25,661 nucleotides of DNA from Gemelliphila asaccharolytica (GCF_001553005.1 NZ_KQ959865.1:1-25661), one strand, 5' to 3'; positions 15,420 to 24,454 are shown, counted from the first letter of the stretch. Notes: a model not told the origin generated them from the sequence alone. Program-made: numbers and translations.

Positions 15420-18400
15420 ATGAATTATTATAATCTAGCTGTTCATTCTTGCTATGATTTATTAAATAGCACAATAAAACTAGAAGAATTATTTAAAAAA
15501 CTTAAAGAAGATGAACAAGAAGCGGTATGTATATCAGATCCTAATATGTATGCAGTTATAAAAGCAGAAAGAATAGCAAAAAAATATAATATTTCACTTG
15601 TTTACTCATTAGAATTAAAAATGCTGTGCAATTTAGATTTTATAACATTAACTCTAGTATGTAAGAGTGAAAAAATGTTTAAAAAATTGTTGAAAATATC
15701 TACAAGCATAAGAACTTTAGAAAATGAATACTCTTTAGAAGAATTAGAAAGCATTTTAGCGGAAGAAAAAAAAGAAGTAATAATAATAGTTAAAGATGAA
15801 ATTAAAAACAAAGATACAGCAAAATACATAATAAAAATTTTAAAAAATTTAGACTATTATTTTAATTATAATGAAAACTATAATAGTAATTTTTATAATC
15901 TAATAGAAAAAATAGTATATACAAAAGAAGCATATTATTTAGACTATGATCAATATATGCCGCTAGAAGTTCTTAGAGCCATAAAAGAAAATAAAAAATT
16001 AAACATAAAAAATCTAACAGAGAAAAAAGGCTATGAATTTGTCCACACAAAACAAGATATAAAAAATATTTTAGATAATATAATAAATCCTATAAAAAAA
16101 GAATTAATAATTAAGGCAATAAAAAATCAAGAAGAAATAATAAAAAAAGCAAATTTCGAGCTAGAATTTAATGGTTACCATCTGCCAAAATACAAATATA
16201 ATGAAGAAGAAAAAAACTTTTGGGACAAAACAAGTATTGAATATTTAAGATATTTAGTAGAAAAAGGAGCAAGAGAAAAGTTAAAAAATAAAAATTTCTC
16301 TCTATATAAAAAACGATATGAATATGAACTTAAAATAATAGAAGAAATGGGATTTAGTGACTATTTTTTAATAGTGCGAGATTTTATTAAATATGCAAAA
16401 GATAACGAGGTAATAATAGGAGCAGGAAGAGGTAGCTCAGCAGGAAGTTTAGTATGCTTTTTACTAGACATAACAGAAGCAGATCCCATAGAATTTAATT
16501 TATTATTTGAAAGATTTTTAAATAAAGATAGGGTAACTATGCCCGATATAGATATAGATATTCAGGATACAAGAAGAGATGAGCTTATAAAATATGTAGA
16601 GCAAAAATATGGTAAAGAAAAAGTTTCTCAAATAGTAACTTTTAACACATTCAAATCAAAAAGTGCTGCAAGAGAAAGTGCAAGGATTTTAAATCTAGGT
16701 GATGAAAAATTAAAATTAATAAGCAAGTTAATAACTTCAAAAAATACTCTTTTGCAATGTTATGAAGAAAATATTAACCTAAGACAATTTGTAAATGAAA
16801 ACAATGAACATAAATTATGGTTTTCTATAGCAAAAAACATAGAAGACTTGCCTAAAAATACTTCAGTTCATGCAGCAGGAGTAATTATAGCAGATGATAA
16901 AGATTTAGTAGAATATCTACCATTAGAAAAAGGGAATTTGACAACTAGCTATATAACCCAATGGACAATGGAAGATGCAGAATATGTAGGACTTTTAAAA
17001 ATAGATTTTTTAGGAATAAGATATTTAACAATGATAGGAAACATAGTTAAATCAATAAAAAAAACAGATAAAAATTTCGATATAAAAAATATAAATTATA
17101 ATGATGAAAATGTCTATAAGTTATTTCAAAAAGGAGATACAGAAGGAATATTTCAATTTGAAAACAACGGAATAAAAGACAAATTAAGACTTTTAAAACC
17201 TACAGAATTTAATGATATAGTGGCAATGACCTCTCTTTACAGACCGGGGCCTATGATGTATATAGACAACTATATAAGAAGAAAACAGGGTAAAGAAAAA
17301 GTAATATATCCACATGAAAAATTAGAAAAAATATTAAAAGAAACATATGGAGTTATAGTATATCAAGAACAGATAATGTTAATAGCTGTCAATTTTGCAA
17401 ATATGACTCTTAATGAAGCGGATAATTTAAGAAGAGCAGTTAGTAAAAAGAAAAAAGAAGATTTAGAAAAATATGCAGAAATATTTGTAGAAAAAACTGA
17501 AAAAGAAGGCTACCCTAAACAACTAGCTGAAAAAATTTACAAAATGATAGTAAACTTTGCTAACTATGGGTTTAATAAATCTCACGCAGTAGTATATTGT
17601 ATGTTGGCATATAAATTAGCGTATTTAAAATATTATTATATCAAATATTTTATGACAGCATTATTAAACAATGTAATAGGTAATGAAATAAAAATAAATG
17701 AATATAAACAAGAATTAAAAATAAAAGGAATAAATTTATTAAATCCAGATGTAAATAAAAGTGAAATATATTTTTCAGACTACAAAAAAGATATATTATT
17801 TTCACTCTTATCAATAAAAAATCTAGGATATATATCTTCAAAAGAGATAGTAAAAGAAAGAAAAAATTATGGTAAATATAGAAGTATAGATGATTTTCTT
17901 TTTAGAATGGATAAAAAGGTAGATTACAAAGCAGCTGTATCACTTGTCAAATCAGGAGCGATGGACTGTTTTAAATATAATAGAAGAACATTAATGCAAA
18001 AGGTAATAGACTATTATGAAGACACTAGAAAAACAATAGATAGGGTCAGAGAAAGTGTTATGGAAGAATTTACCATATCAGTAAGAGAACTAGACGACTA
18101 TACCATCAACGAAAAAATAAAAATGGAAAAAGAATCTACGGGAACATATTTTTTAAAACACCCAGTAGAAATAAAAAAAGAAAAATATTACTATTTACCA
18201 TTAAGATACATAGAAGGAAATGAAATAGACGCTTATGTAGAGATAATATCAGTAAAAGAAATCACTACCAAAAAAGGATCAAAAATGGCATTTTTAGTAG
18301 TAAATGATGGAAAAAATGACATAGATGTCACAATATTTCCAGCAACTTACCAATATGCAAAAGTCATGTTAAAAATGGATAATTTCTTTGTTCTAAGTTT

Positions 18401-18710
18401 AAAGAAAGACATAAAAGGGGAAAAAAATAAATATATATTAGAAAAAATAACAACATTTGAAAATTACTATAATTATTGCATAAACAATATAAATGAAATA
18501 TATGTTTTAGTAGATAATGAAAATAAAGAATTTATAAAAAAATACATAAATACTAAAGGAAAAACTAAATTAATATCATTATTTAAAAATAATAGAAAAA
18601 AATTAACAAGTATAGTAAAAGAAAAAGATTTTTTAGAAAATTATATAAAAAAATATCCTAAAAAATTTATAAAAATAAATTATAAAAAAATTATAAAATA
18701 TAATATTTAA
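15420..18710 (+). CDS. dnaE: DNA polymerase III alpha subunit, DnaE type
   Basis: Replicative C-family polymerase of 1096 aa. In Gram-positives DnaE extends primers on the lagging strand alongside PolC. Catalytic aspartates are Asp376 and Asp378 in MPDIDIDIQDTRR and Asp529 in KIDFLGIR. Other landmarks are GAGRGSSAGSLV, YRPGPM, NYGFNKSHAVVY and a C-terminal OB-fold (about residues 940-1020). The N-terminal PHP domain begins YNLAVHSCYDLLNS. The first His of the usual HLHVHS metal motif is missing, so an active PHP exonuclease is unlikely, as in other Gram-positive DnaE proteins. ATG 15420 is chosen over an in-frame TTG at 15360 because AGGAG at 15408-15412 is correctly spaced and the PHP strand then starts at the N-terminus. 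No terminator separates it from pfkA. Confidence 0.96.
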   Translation: MNYYNLAVHSCYDLLNSTIKLEELFKKLKEDEQEAVCISDPNMYAVIKAERIAKKYNISLVYSLELKMLCNLDFITLTLVCKSEKMFKKLLKISTSIRTLENEYSLEELESILAEEKKEVIIIVKDEIKNKDTAKYIIKILKNLDYYFNYNENYNSNFYNLIEKIVYTKEAYYLDYDQYMPLEVLRAIKENKKLNIKNLTEKKGYEFVHTKQDIKNILDNIINPIKKELIIKAIKNQEEIIKKANFELEFNGYHLPKYKYNEEEKNFWDKTSIEYLRYLVEKGAREKLKNKNFSLYKKRYEYELKIIEEMGFSDYFLIVRDFIKYAKDNEVIIGAGRGSSAGSLVCFLLDITEADPIEFNLLFERFLNKDRVTMPDIDIDIQDTRRDELIKYVEQKYGKEKVSQIVTFNTFKSKSAARESARILNLGDEKLKLISKLITSKNTLLQCYEENINLRQFVNENNEHKLWFSIAKNIEDLPKNTSVHAAGVIIADDKDLVEYLPLEKGNLTTSYITQWTMEDAEYVGLLKIDFLGIRYLTMIGNIVKSIKKTDKNFDIKNINYNDENVYKLFQKGDTEGIFQFENNGIKDKLRLLKPTEFNDIVAMTSLYRPGPMMYIDNYIRRKQGKEKVIYPHEKLEKILKETYGVIVYQEQIMLIAVNFANMTLNEADNLRRAVSKKKKEDLEKYAEIFVEKTEKEGYPKQLAEKIYKMIVNFANYGFNKSHAVVYCMLAYKLAYLKYYYIKYFMTALLNNVIGNEIKINEYKQELKIKGINLLNPDVNKSEIYFSDYKKDILFSLLSIKNLGYISSKEIVKERKNYGKYRSIDDFLFRMDKKVDYKAAVSLVKSGAMDCFKYNRRTLMQKVIDYYEDTRKTIDRVRESVMEEFTISVRELDDYTINEKIKMEKESTGTYFLKHPVEIKKEKYYYLPLRYIEGNEIDAYVEIISVKEITTKKGSKMAFLVVNDGKNDIDVTIFPATYQYAKVMLKMDNFFVLSLKKDIKGEKNKYILEKITTFENYYNYCINNINEIYVLVDNENKEFIKKYINTKGKTKLISLFKNNRKKLTSIVKEKDFLENYIKKYPKKFIKINYKKIIKYNI

Positions 18711-18781
18711 GTTATAAAAAAACTAGAAAAACCAAAAAAAATATGGTATTCTAAATTAATAATAAACTAAGAGGGTAAAAA

Positions 18782-19744
18782 ATGAGAAAAATAGCAGTAT
18801 TAACAAGTGGAGGGGACTCACCCGGGATGAATGCAGCTGTTAGATCAGTAGTTAGAACAGCAATATTTAATGGAATAGAAGCATATGGCGTATATCATGG
18901 GTATAAAGGACTTGTTGAAGGAAAAATAAAAAAACTGGAATGTGGTGATGTAGGAAATATAATAAACAGAGGTGGAACATTTTTAGGATCAGCAAGATTA
19001 GAGCAGTTCAAAGAAAAAGAAGTAAGGAATATTGCTATTAAAAACTTAAAAAAACTCGGAATAGAAGGTTTAGTAGTTATAGGAGGAGATGGCACTTATA
19101 GAGGAGCATTAGCACTCTCTAAGGAAACAGATATAAAAATAATTGGGATGCCAGGTACTATAGATAACGATATTTCTGGAACAGATTTTACAATAGGATT
19201 TGACACTGCCTTAAATACAATAGTAGAATCTATTGATAAAATAAGAGATACTGCTTCAAGTCACGAAAGAGTATTTATAATAGAAGTTATGGGTAGAGAT
19301 GCAGGAGATTTAGCACTTTATGCAGGAATAGCAAGTGGAAGTGAATCTATAATAATACCAGAAAAAAAAGAATCAATAGATACTCTAGTTGAAAGACTAA
19401 TACAAGCAGAAAAAAGAGGTAAAAAACACTCAATTATAATTCTAGCAGAAGGAGTAATGAGTGCCCCAGATTTAGCTGCCATAATAAAAGAAAAATATGG
19501 TATCAATGTAAAATATACTATATTAGGCCATATACAAAGAGGGGGAGCACCTAGCGGAATAGATAGAATACTAGCCTCAAGACTAGGAAATTATGCAGTA
19601 GAACTCTTAATAAAAAATGAAAATGCAAAAGCAGTAGGAATAAAAAATAATAAATTAGTAAATGAAAAACTAGAAAAAATATTAAAAACTAAACACAAAT
19701 TAGATTTGAAAATATTTGAAATATCTAGACAATTATCAATATGA
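18782..19744 (+). CDS. pfkA: ATP-dependent 6-phosphofructokinase
   Basis: Glycolytic enzyme converting fructose-6-phosphate plus ATP to fructose-1,6-bisphosphate. It is 320 aa, the normal length for bacterial allosteric PFK. The ATP site is LTSGGDSPGMNAAVR near the N-terminus and IGGDGTYRGA, whose Asp103 and Thr105 mark the ATP-type rather than pyrophosphate-type enzyme. The catalytic loop is GTIDNDISGTD with Asp128. The effector and sugar-phosphate contacts lie in KRGKKHS and ILGHIQRGGAPSGIDR. The RBS GAGGG is close to the ATG at 18782. pyk follows after 15 nt. The pfkA-pyk pair is classic, and dnaE upstream is also a common Bacilli neighbour. Confidence 0.97.
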   Translation: MRKIAVLTSGGDSPGMNAAVRSVVRTAIFNGIEAYGVYHGYKGLVEGKIKKLECGDVGNIINRGGTFLGSARLEQFKEKEVRNIAIKNLKKLGIEGLVVIGGDGTYRGALALSKETDIKIIGMPGTIDNDISGTDFTIGFDTALNTIVESIDKIRDTASSHERVFIIEVMGRDAGDLALYAGIASGSESIIIPEKKESIDTLVERLIQAEKRGKKHSIIILAEGVMSAPDLAAIIKEKYGINVKYTILGHIQRGGAPSGIDRILASRLGNYAVELLIKNENAKAVGIKNNKLVNEKLEKILKTKHKLDLKIFEISRQLSI

Positions 19745-19759
19745 AAATAGAGGAAGAAA

Positions 19760-21202
19760 ATGACAAAAAAAACTAAAATTATTTGTACAATAGGACCAAA
19801 ATCAGAATCATACGAAAAACTAGAAAAAATGACAAATCTAGGAATGAATGTTTGTAGACTTAATTTTTCTCATGGGGATTATGAAGAACATTCAGCAAGA
19901 ATAAAAACAATAAAAGAAGTAAGAAAAAATTTAAATAAAAATTTAGCAATATTATTAGATACAAAAGGGCCTGAAATAAGAACTCATCAAATGGAAAATG
20001 GAGCAGTTCTGCTAGAACAAGGAAGTAAAGTAACAGTATCTATGACAGAAGTTTTAGGAACAAGTGAAAAATTTTCAATCACATATGAACAGTTAGTACA
20101 TGATGTAAAAAAAGGAGATACTATACTTTTAGATGATGGATTAATAGGGCTTAGTGTTCAAGACGTAGATACAAAACAAGGATTAATCTATACAACCGTC
20201 CAAAATGGAGGGGTATTAAAAAATAAAAAAGGAGTTAATGTTCCTGGAGTATCTACAAAATTACCAGGGATAACAGAAAAAGATGAGCAAGATATTCGCT
20301 TTGGATGTAAACAAGGAATAGATTTTGTAGCAGCAAGTTTTGTAAGAACAAAAGAAAATGTATTAGAAGTAAGAAGAATACTAAAAGAAGAAGGATGCGA
20401 ACATGTACAAATCATTCCTAAAGTAGAATGTCAAGAATGTGTTGACAATATAGAATCTGTAATAGAAGTTTCAGATGGAATAATGATAGCCAGAGGAGAT
20501 CTTGGAGTAGAAGTACCAGCAGAACAAGTACCAATAATTCAAAAAAATATTATAAATCTTTGTAACAAAGCAGGGAAATTTGTAATAACAGCTACACAAA
20601 TGTTAGACTCTATGCAAAAAAATCCACGACCAACAAGAGCAGAAGTATCAGACGTAGCAAATGCAATTTTTGATGGGACAGACGCAATAATGCTATCAGG
20701 AGAGTCTGCAGCAGGAAAATACCCAGTAGAGTCAGTAGAAACAATGGCAAAAATCGCAAAAAGAACAGAAGATATGCAAGACTACTCTACAATAATAACA
20801 GAAAGATCAAAAATAAAAGAAACTGTAAATCTAACTAATGCTATAGGAATATCAGTAGCACACACAGCATTAAATCTTAACTTACATACAATAGTAACTT
20901 ATACAGAATCAGGACAGACAGCAAGACTTATATCTAAATATAGACCTAATGCATCTATATTAGCAGTCACTCCAAGTGAAAAAGTAGCAAGAGGACTAAG
21001 TTTAGTATGGGGAGTTCAAGCTAGAGTATCTCATCAAGCAACTTCTACAGATGATATGCTAGAAACAGCAAATGAAATAGCAAAAGAATCAGGATACGCA
21101 AAAGAAGGTGATCCTATAATCATAACAGGAGGAATACCTGTAAATACAGCTGAAAGCAATGTAGGAACAACAAACTTTATAAAAGTATCAATAGTAAAAT
21201 AA
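19760..21202 (+). CDS. pyk: Pyruvate kinase
   Basis: Last step of glycolysis: phosphoenolpyruvate plus ADP to pyruvate plus ATP. Signatures in order are [41 protein letters not shown], the metal/substrate segment [13 protein letters not shown], and the helix [18 protein letters not shown] followed by [15 protein letters not shown]. The C-terminal domain with the allosteric site covers about residues 350-480. At 480 aa it lacks the extra C-terminal PEP-utiliser-like domain that gives Bacillus and Staphylococcus Pyk about 585 aa, and it ends normally at VSIVK. The RBS GAGGA lies just after the pfkA stop. Confidence 0.97.
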   Translation: MTKKTKIICTIGPKSESYEKLEKMTNLGMNVCRLNFSHGDYEEHSARIKTIKEVRKNLNKNLAILLDTKGPEIRTHQMENGAVLLEQGSKVTVSMTEVLGTSEKFSITYEQLVHDVKKGDTILLDDGLIGLSVQDVDTKQGLIYTTVQNGGVLKNKKGVNVPGVSTKLPGITEKDEQDIRFGCKQGIDFVAASFVRTKENVLEVRRILKEEGCEHVQIIPKVECQECVDNIESVIEVSDGIMIARGDLGVEVPAEQVPIIQKNIINLCNKAGKFVITATQMLDSMQKNPRPTRAEVSDVANAIFDGTDAIMLSGESAAGKYPVESVETMAKIAKRTEDMQDYSTIITERSKIKETVNLTNAIGISVAHTALNLNLHTIVTYTESGQTARLISKYRPNASILAVTPSEKVARGLSLVWGVQARVSHQATSTDDMLETANEIAKESGYAKEGDPIIITGGIPVNTAESNVGTTNFIKVSIVK

Positions 21203-21237
21203 AATATTGTAAAAGTTAAATATATAAGGGGATAAAA

Positions 21238-21495
21238 ATGGAACAAAATGAACTTGATAAATTATATGATAGCAAAATAAAAGCCATTGAAGAATTTTTT
21301 CAAGATGAAAAAAAAGACATAAACGAATATGTCTTTGATATCTATGACTACGGTGTAATGAAAGATAATACTTACAAAAGCGTTATGGAAGTATATAAAG
21401 AAGAAATAAAAAATAGCGAATTTCCAGAAAAAATAAAAATAAGAGCATATTTATTTAATGGAGATGCAGAAATAATAGATGGACAAATGTTCTAA
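21238..21495 (+). CDS. Small acidic protein of unknown function
   Basis: An 85-aa protein that I do not recognise. It is acidic and soluble, with no membrane segment, Cys or His cluster. It has an N-terminal helix (DKLYDSKIKAIEEFFQDEKK), an aromatic segment YVFDIYDYGVM at about residues 31-41, a second helix (about 44-60) and a strand-like IRAYLFNGDAEIIDGQMF end. A purine-rich AAGGGGA precedes the ATG. It lies 35 nt after pyk with no terminator between, so it is probably the last gene of the dnaE-pfkA-pyk transcript. A strong terminator follows at 10 nt. The clean RBS, codon style and terminator make it a real gene. Confidence 0.75.
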   Translation: MEQNELDKLYDSKIKAIEEFFQDEKKDINEYVFDIYDYGVMKDNTYKSVMEVYKEEIKNSEFPEKIKIRAYLFNGDAEIIDGQMF

Positions 21496-21504
21496 TAAAA
21501 TAAT

Positions 21505-21548
21505 CGCCCCTTCTTAAACTTTAAAAAGTCTAAGAAGGGGCGTTTTTA
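21505..21548. terminator. Strong bidirectional terminator between convergent units
   Basis: CGCCCCTTCTTA (21505-21516) pairs with TAAGAAGGGGCG (21531-21542), with a further ACTTT/AAAGT helix inside and T runs on both strands. It separates the pyk unit from the minus-strand plsY-like gene ending at 21559. Confidence 0.93.
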
Positions 21549-21558
21549 TTATTATAAT

Positions 21559-22143
21559 TTATATTCTTTTAATTAAAAAATACTTACAAAAAGATTTTTT
21601 AATATCGTTATATCCTACATAAAACATCATTATAATAAGAATTAAAAATAATAAAGTTGCTACATAAGACCTAGTATCTAAATAAAATATAAAACTAAGG
21701 ACAGGAATAGTAGAATAAAATCCTAAAATTGTACTTCTTAATAAAAATGAAATTAGTAAAAAACCTAATATTAAAATGAAAATCAAATTAGGAGATAAGG
21801 CGATGACAACACCAACAAAAGTAGCAACACCTTTCCCACCTTTGAAAGAAAAAATAATAGGTTTAATATGGCCTAAGACTACTAAAAAAGCACACAAAGC
21901 AATTACTCTAATATCGACATTAAGTAATTTTAGTATAATAATCACAAAAAAACCTTTAAACACATCTAAGGTAGCAACGAATAAAAAAGCTTTAGGACCT
22001 AATATTCTTCCCGCATTTCTAGCACCAATATTAAAAGATCCCTTTTTAGAAAAATCTTCTTTATATATTTTACAAACTGCTTTACCACCAAGAATATTTC
22101 CCATTAAATATGCAAAAATACAGTATATAAGTTTAACTATCAT
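21559..22143 (-). CDS. Divergent PlsY-like acyl-phosphate:glycerol-3-phosphate acyltransferase
   Basis: A 194-aa polytopic membrane protein of the PlsY family, whose classical members acylate glycerol-3-phosphate from acyl-phosphate in phospholipid synthesis. Motif 1 is recognisable but altered, GSFNIGARNAGR (residues 35-46) where PlsY normally has GSGNxGATN. The essential Ser36 and Arg46 remain. LDVFKG (59-64) and the phosphate-binding motif 2 KGGKGVAT (101-108) are intact. The C-terminal motif 3, usually HRENI-like with conserved His and Asn, is replaced by VGYNDIKK (176-183), so those residues are missing. It may be a paralogue with another acceptor or an altered mechanism. GGAGGG at 22150-22155 is the RBS. 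The gene overlaps the end of the upstream flippase gene by 11 nt and is probably co-translated. Confidence 0.85.
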   Translation of the reverse strand: MIVKLIYCIFAYLMGNILGGKAVCKIYKEDFSKKGSFNIGARNAGRILGPKAFLFVATLDVFKGFFVIIILKLLNVDIRVIALCAFLVVLGHIKPIIFSFKGGKGVATFVGVVIALSPNLIFILILGFLLISFLLRSTILGFYSTIPVLSFIFYLDTRSYVATLLFLILIIMMFYVGYNDIKKSFCKYFLIKRI

Positions 22144-23110
22144 AAATATCCCTCCTGCTGTATTTTATTTTTTTTCTAAACTTAGTAAAAATCTCAAAAA
22201 GAAGTAATATAAGCCCTATTAAAAAAGGAACTATATAGTAAGATAGTCTATATATTAAAATAGTAGCAGCAACAACTTCATCATTGAAGCCAAGTCTAGT
22301 AAGACCAATCAAAACAAGAATATCAAAAGTACCTGCTCCTCCGGGTATCATAGTGATAAGTCCTGCTATTGAAGATATAACAATAATTCCAATAATTCTA
22401 AACTCTTTGTCTATTACAAAATCACCTTCAAATATAAAAAGGATAAATAGCACTAAAAATGCTGCATAAATCCATTCGAAAAATGAAATTATAGCTAATT
22501 TAACAGATAAAAACCTATCCGATTTCAATTTTGGATTTCTCAAATTTAAAAATAAATATATTGGTAAGAAAAGAGACATAGCAATTAAAAAATAATATAA
22601 AGTAATATTTTTTTCATACAAGTCCTCTCCCGGTAAAAATCCCAAAATTACAAGAATAGATAAAAGACTTATTCCTGAAAGCATGGAAATTAAAATCATA
22701 CCAATAGCGACTATTAAATTTTTCTTATTTTTTGAGTAAGGTTTATATAGATAGTATCTAAGACTAGCTCCGATAAAACCACCAAAACCTAAAATCATAT
22801 TCAAGGAATTTGTCATAAAACTTATTTTAAATATTTTAGAGGTACTTAGATTTTTGTGCATAGCTACAGCCCTTAAAACAAAAAAATCATATAGGGATAA
22901 AATAGACATTCCGATAATACCAAGAAAAATAATAATAGAAAATTTTATTTTACCTATACTAAAAAAAAGCCCTCGTATTTTATTAAAATCAAGTGAAGCA
23001 ATCTCTTTTTTAAAATAAGAAAAGATTAAATAAAAAATTATAAATCCAATAATAATCTGAAAAAGAGTTTTTAAAAAATTAGAATATTTATTTTTTTTAA
23101 TAATTTTCAT
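22133..23110 (-). CDS. Stand-alone MprF-like flippase domain protein (LPG synthase TM family, UPF0104)
   Basis: A 325-aa membrane protein with about eight hydrophobic segments, matching the lysylphosphatidylglycerol synthase transmembrane family (PF03706), which is the flippase half of MprF. The characteristic central segment NSLNMILGFGGFIGASLRYYLY and the later TMIPGGAGTFDILVLIGL are visible. There is no C-terminal aminoacyl-transferase domain, so it is not a complete MprF. I start it at the ATG at 23110 because GAGGA (23117-23121 on the minus strand) is then 6 nt away; it would abut the in-frame ATG at 23116. The PlsY-like gene overlaps its end by 11 nt, suggesting a two-gene lipid operon. 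Translocation of a lipid made by its partner is a guess. Confidence 0.85.
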   Translation of the reverse strand: MKIIKKNKYSNFLKTLFQIIIGFIIFYLIFSYFKKEIASLDFNKIRGLFFSIGKIKFSIIIFLGIIGMSILSLYDFFVLRAVAMHKNLSTSKIFKISFMTNSLNMILGFGGFIGASLRYYLYKPYSKNKKNLIVAIGMILISMLSGISLLSILVILGFLPGEDLYEKNITLYYFLIAMSLFLPIYLFLNLRNPKLKSDRFLSVKLAIISFFEWIYAAFLVLFILFIFEGDFVIDKEFRIIGIIVISSIAGLITMIPGGAGTFDILVLIGLTRLGFNDEVVAATILIYRLSYYIVPFLIGLILLLFEIFTKFRKKIKYSRRDIYDS

Positions 23111-23138
23111 AAACATTCCTCATTTAAGTATTCATTTT

Positions 23139-23167
23139 ATAATACCATTAATTTTTTATTTTTTCAA
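23139..23167 (-). promoter_or_regulatory. Sigma-A-type promoter of the flippase/PlsY-like operon
   Basis: On the minus strand TTGAAA (23167-23162), a 17-nt spacer and TATTAT (23144-23139) lead to a predicted start near 23132, just upstream of the RBS. Confidence 0.75.
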
Positions 23168-23212
23168 TATTTATAGATACCAGAATACAATATCTATAAT
23201 GCTAAAGCTTAA

Positions 23213-23241
23213 TTGACTTATATAAAAATATAATTTATAAT
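23213..23241 (+). promoter_or_regulatory. Sigma-A-type promoter of ychF
   Basis: TTGACT (23213-23218), a 17-nt spacer and TATAAT (23236-23241), with a predicted start near 23248 and a short leader with AAAGGAGAG as RBS before the ATG at 23273. Confidence 0.85.
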
Positions 23242-23272
23242 AAAAAGTTGAAATAATCAAAAGGAGAGAAAA

Positions 23273-24373
23273 ATGTCATTAACAGCAGGGATAGTAGGCT
23301 TACCAAACGTAGGGAAATCTACATTATTTAACGCAATAACTTCATCAAAAGCACTAGCAGCAAATTACCCATTTGCAACAATAGATCCTAATGTAGGTAT
23401 AGTAGAAGTTCCAGATGAAAGGCTAAAAAAATTAACAGAATTAGTAGAGCCAAAAAAAACAGTACCGACTTCATTTGAATTTACAGACATAGCAGGGATA
23501 GTAAAAGGAGCATCAAAAGGAGAAGGTTTAGGAAATAAATTTTTAAGCCATATAAGAGAAGTTGATGCTATCTGTCAGGTAGTAAGATGTTTTGAAGATG
23601 AAAATATAACTCATGTATCAGGGAATATAGATCCACTTTCAGATATAGAAGTTATCAATTTAGAACTTATTTTAGCAGATTTAGAAAGTTGTGAAAAAAG
23701 AATTGGTAGAGTAGAAAAACAAGCAAAACAAAAAGATAAAGAAGCACAACTAGAATATGAAGTGTTAAAAAAAATAGTAGAAGTATTAAAAGAAGAAAAA
23801 CCAGCAAGAGTATTAGAATTAGATAAAGATGAATTAAAAATAGCAAAAAACATGCATCTATTAACTTTAAAACCAATGCTTTATGTAGCTAACGTAAGTG
23901 AAGAAGAGCTTTCTGATATAGAAAATAATAAATATGTTAAAGCAGTAAAAAACTTTGCAAATAAAGAAGGTAGTGAAGTAATAGTAATTTGTGCAAAAAT
24001 AGAAGAAGAAATGGCCTCGTTAGAACCAGAAGACAAGATTATGTTTTTAGAAGAGCTGGGAATAGATGAAAGTGGCCTAGATAAGCTAATAAAAGCAAGT
24101 TATAATCTATTAGGTCTAGCTACATATTTTACAGCCGGAGTTCAGGAAGTAAGAGCGTGGACATTCAAAAAAGGAATGTTGGCTCCAGAATGTGCAGGAA
24201 TTATCCATTCTGATTTTGAGAGAGGATTCATCAGAGCTGAAACAGTAAGTTATGACGACTTAGTTAAGTATGGTTCTATGCAAAAATCAAAAGAAGCAGG
24301 AAAAGTAAGACTTGAAGGAAAAGAGTATGAAGTAAAAGATGGAGATATAATGCTCTTTAGATTTAATGTATAA
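23273..24373 (+). CDS. ychF: Redox-regulated ATPase / Obg-like GTPase-fold protein YchF
   Basis: P-loop ATPase of the Obg family, 366 aa, ribosome-associated and linked to oxidative stress responses. The G1 loop is GLPNVGKST (residues 8-16), the switch segment NYPFATIDPNVG follows, and G3 is DIAGIVKGASKGEGLGNKFL. The usual NKxD guanine-specificity motif is replaced by a YVANVSEEE context, as in family members that prefer ATP. A central coiled coil (about residues 130-200) and a C-terminal TGS domain (about 280-366, RAWTFKKGMLAPECAG) complete the family layout. It has its own promoter and is followed by the rpsF-ssb-rpsR operon, with no terminator between, a neighbourhood also found in Bacillus near the replication origin. 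Confidence 0.96.
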   Translation: MSLTAGIVGLPNVGKSTLFNAITSSKALAANYPFATIDPNVGIVEVPDERLKKLTELVEPKKTVPTSFEFTDIAGIVKGASKGEGLGNKFLSHIREVDAICQVVRCFEDENITHVSGNIDPLSDIEVINLELILADLESCEKRIGRVEKQAKQKDKEAQLEYEVLKKIVEVLKEEKPARVLELDKDELKIAKNMHLLTLKPMLYVANVSEEELSDIENNKYVKAVKNFANKEGSEVIVICAKIEEEMASLEPEDKIMFLEELGIDESGLDKLIKASYNLLGLATYFTAGVQEVRAWTFKKGMLAPECAGIIHSDFERGFIRAETVSYDDLVKYGSMQKSKEAGKVRLEGKEYEVKDGDIMLFRFNV

Positions 24374-24378
24374 AATTA

Positions 24379-24407
24379 TTGCAATATATAAAGAAAAATG
24401 ATACAAT
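24379..24407 (+). promoter_or_regulatory. Sigma-A-type promoter of rpsF-ssb-rpsR
   Basis: TTGCAA (24379-24384), a 17-nt spacer and TACAAT (24402-24407). The predicted start near 24414 lies at the first base pairs of the leader hairpin. Confidence 0.8.
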
Positions 24408-24410
24408 AAA

Positions 24411-24454
24411 TCTCGAGTAATTTATATTACTCCTTGCTCCCGTGGGAGTCAAAA
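24411..24454 (+). promoter_or_regulatory. Structured leader of the rpsF operon, candidate S6:S18 autoregulatory RNA
   Basis: GAGTAA (24415-24420) pairs with TTACTC (24427-24432). CTC (24437-24439) pairs with GAG (24446-24448), presenting CCGTGG. Alternatively ACTCC (24429-24433) pairs with GGAGT (24445-24449), which excludes the first hairpin. Bacterial rpsF leaders often contain an S6:S18-binding element with a conserved CCG in a hairpin, and CCGTGG here fits that description. Regulation by S6:S18 is therefore a reasonable inference. Confidence 0.6.

Noticed and set aside
21776..22207. 143-codon open frame on the plus strand opposite the PlsY-like gene
   Set aside because: It is antisense to a family-matched gene and has no ribosome binding site or recognisable product, so it is read as a composition artefact.
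23111..23116. ATG at 23116 for the flippase-domain gene
   Set aside because: The GAGGA Shine-Dalgarno abuts this ATG with no spacer. The next in-frame ATG at 23110 has a 6-nt spacer.
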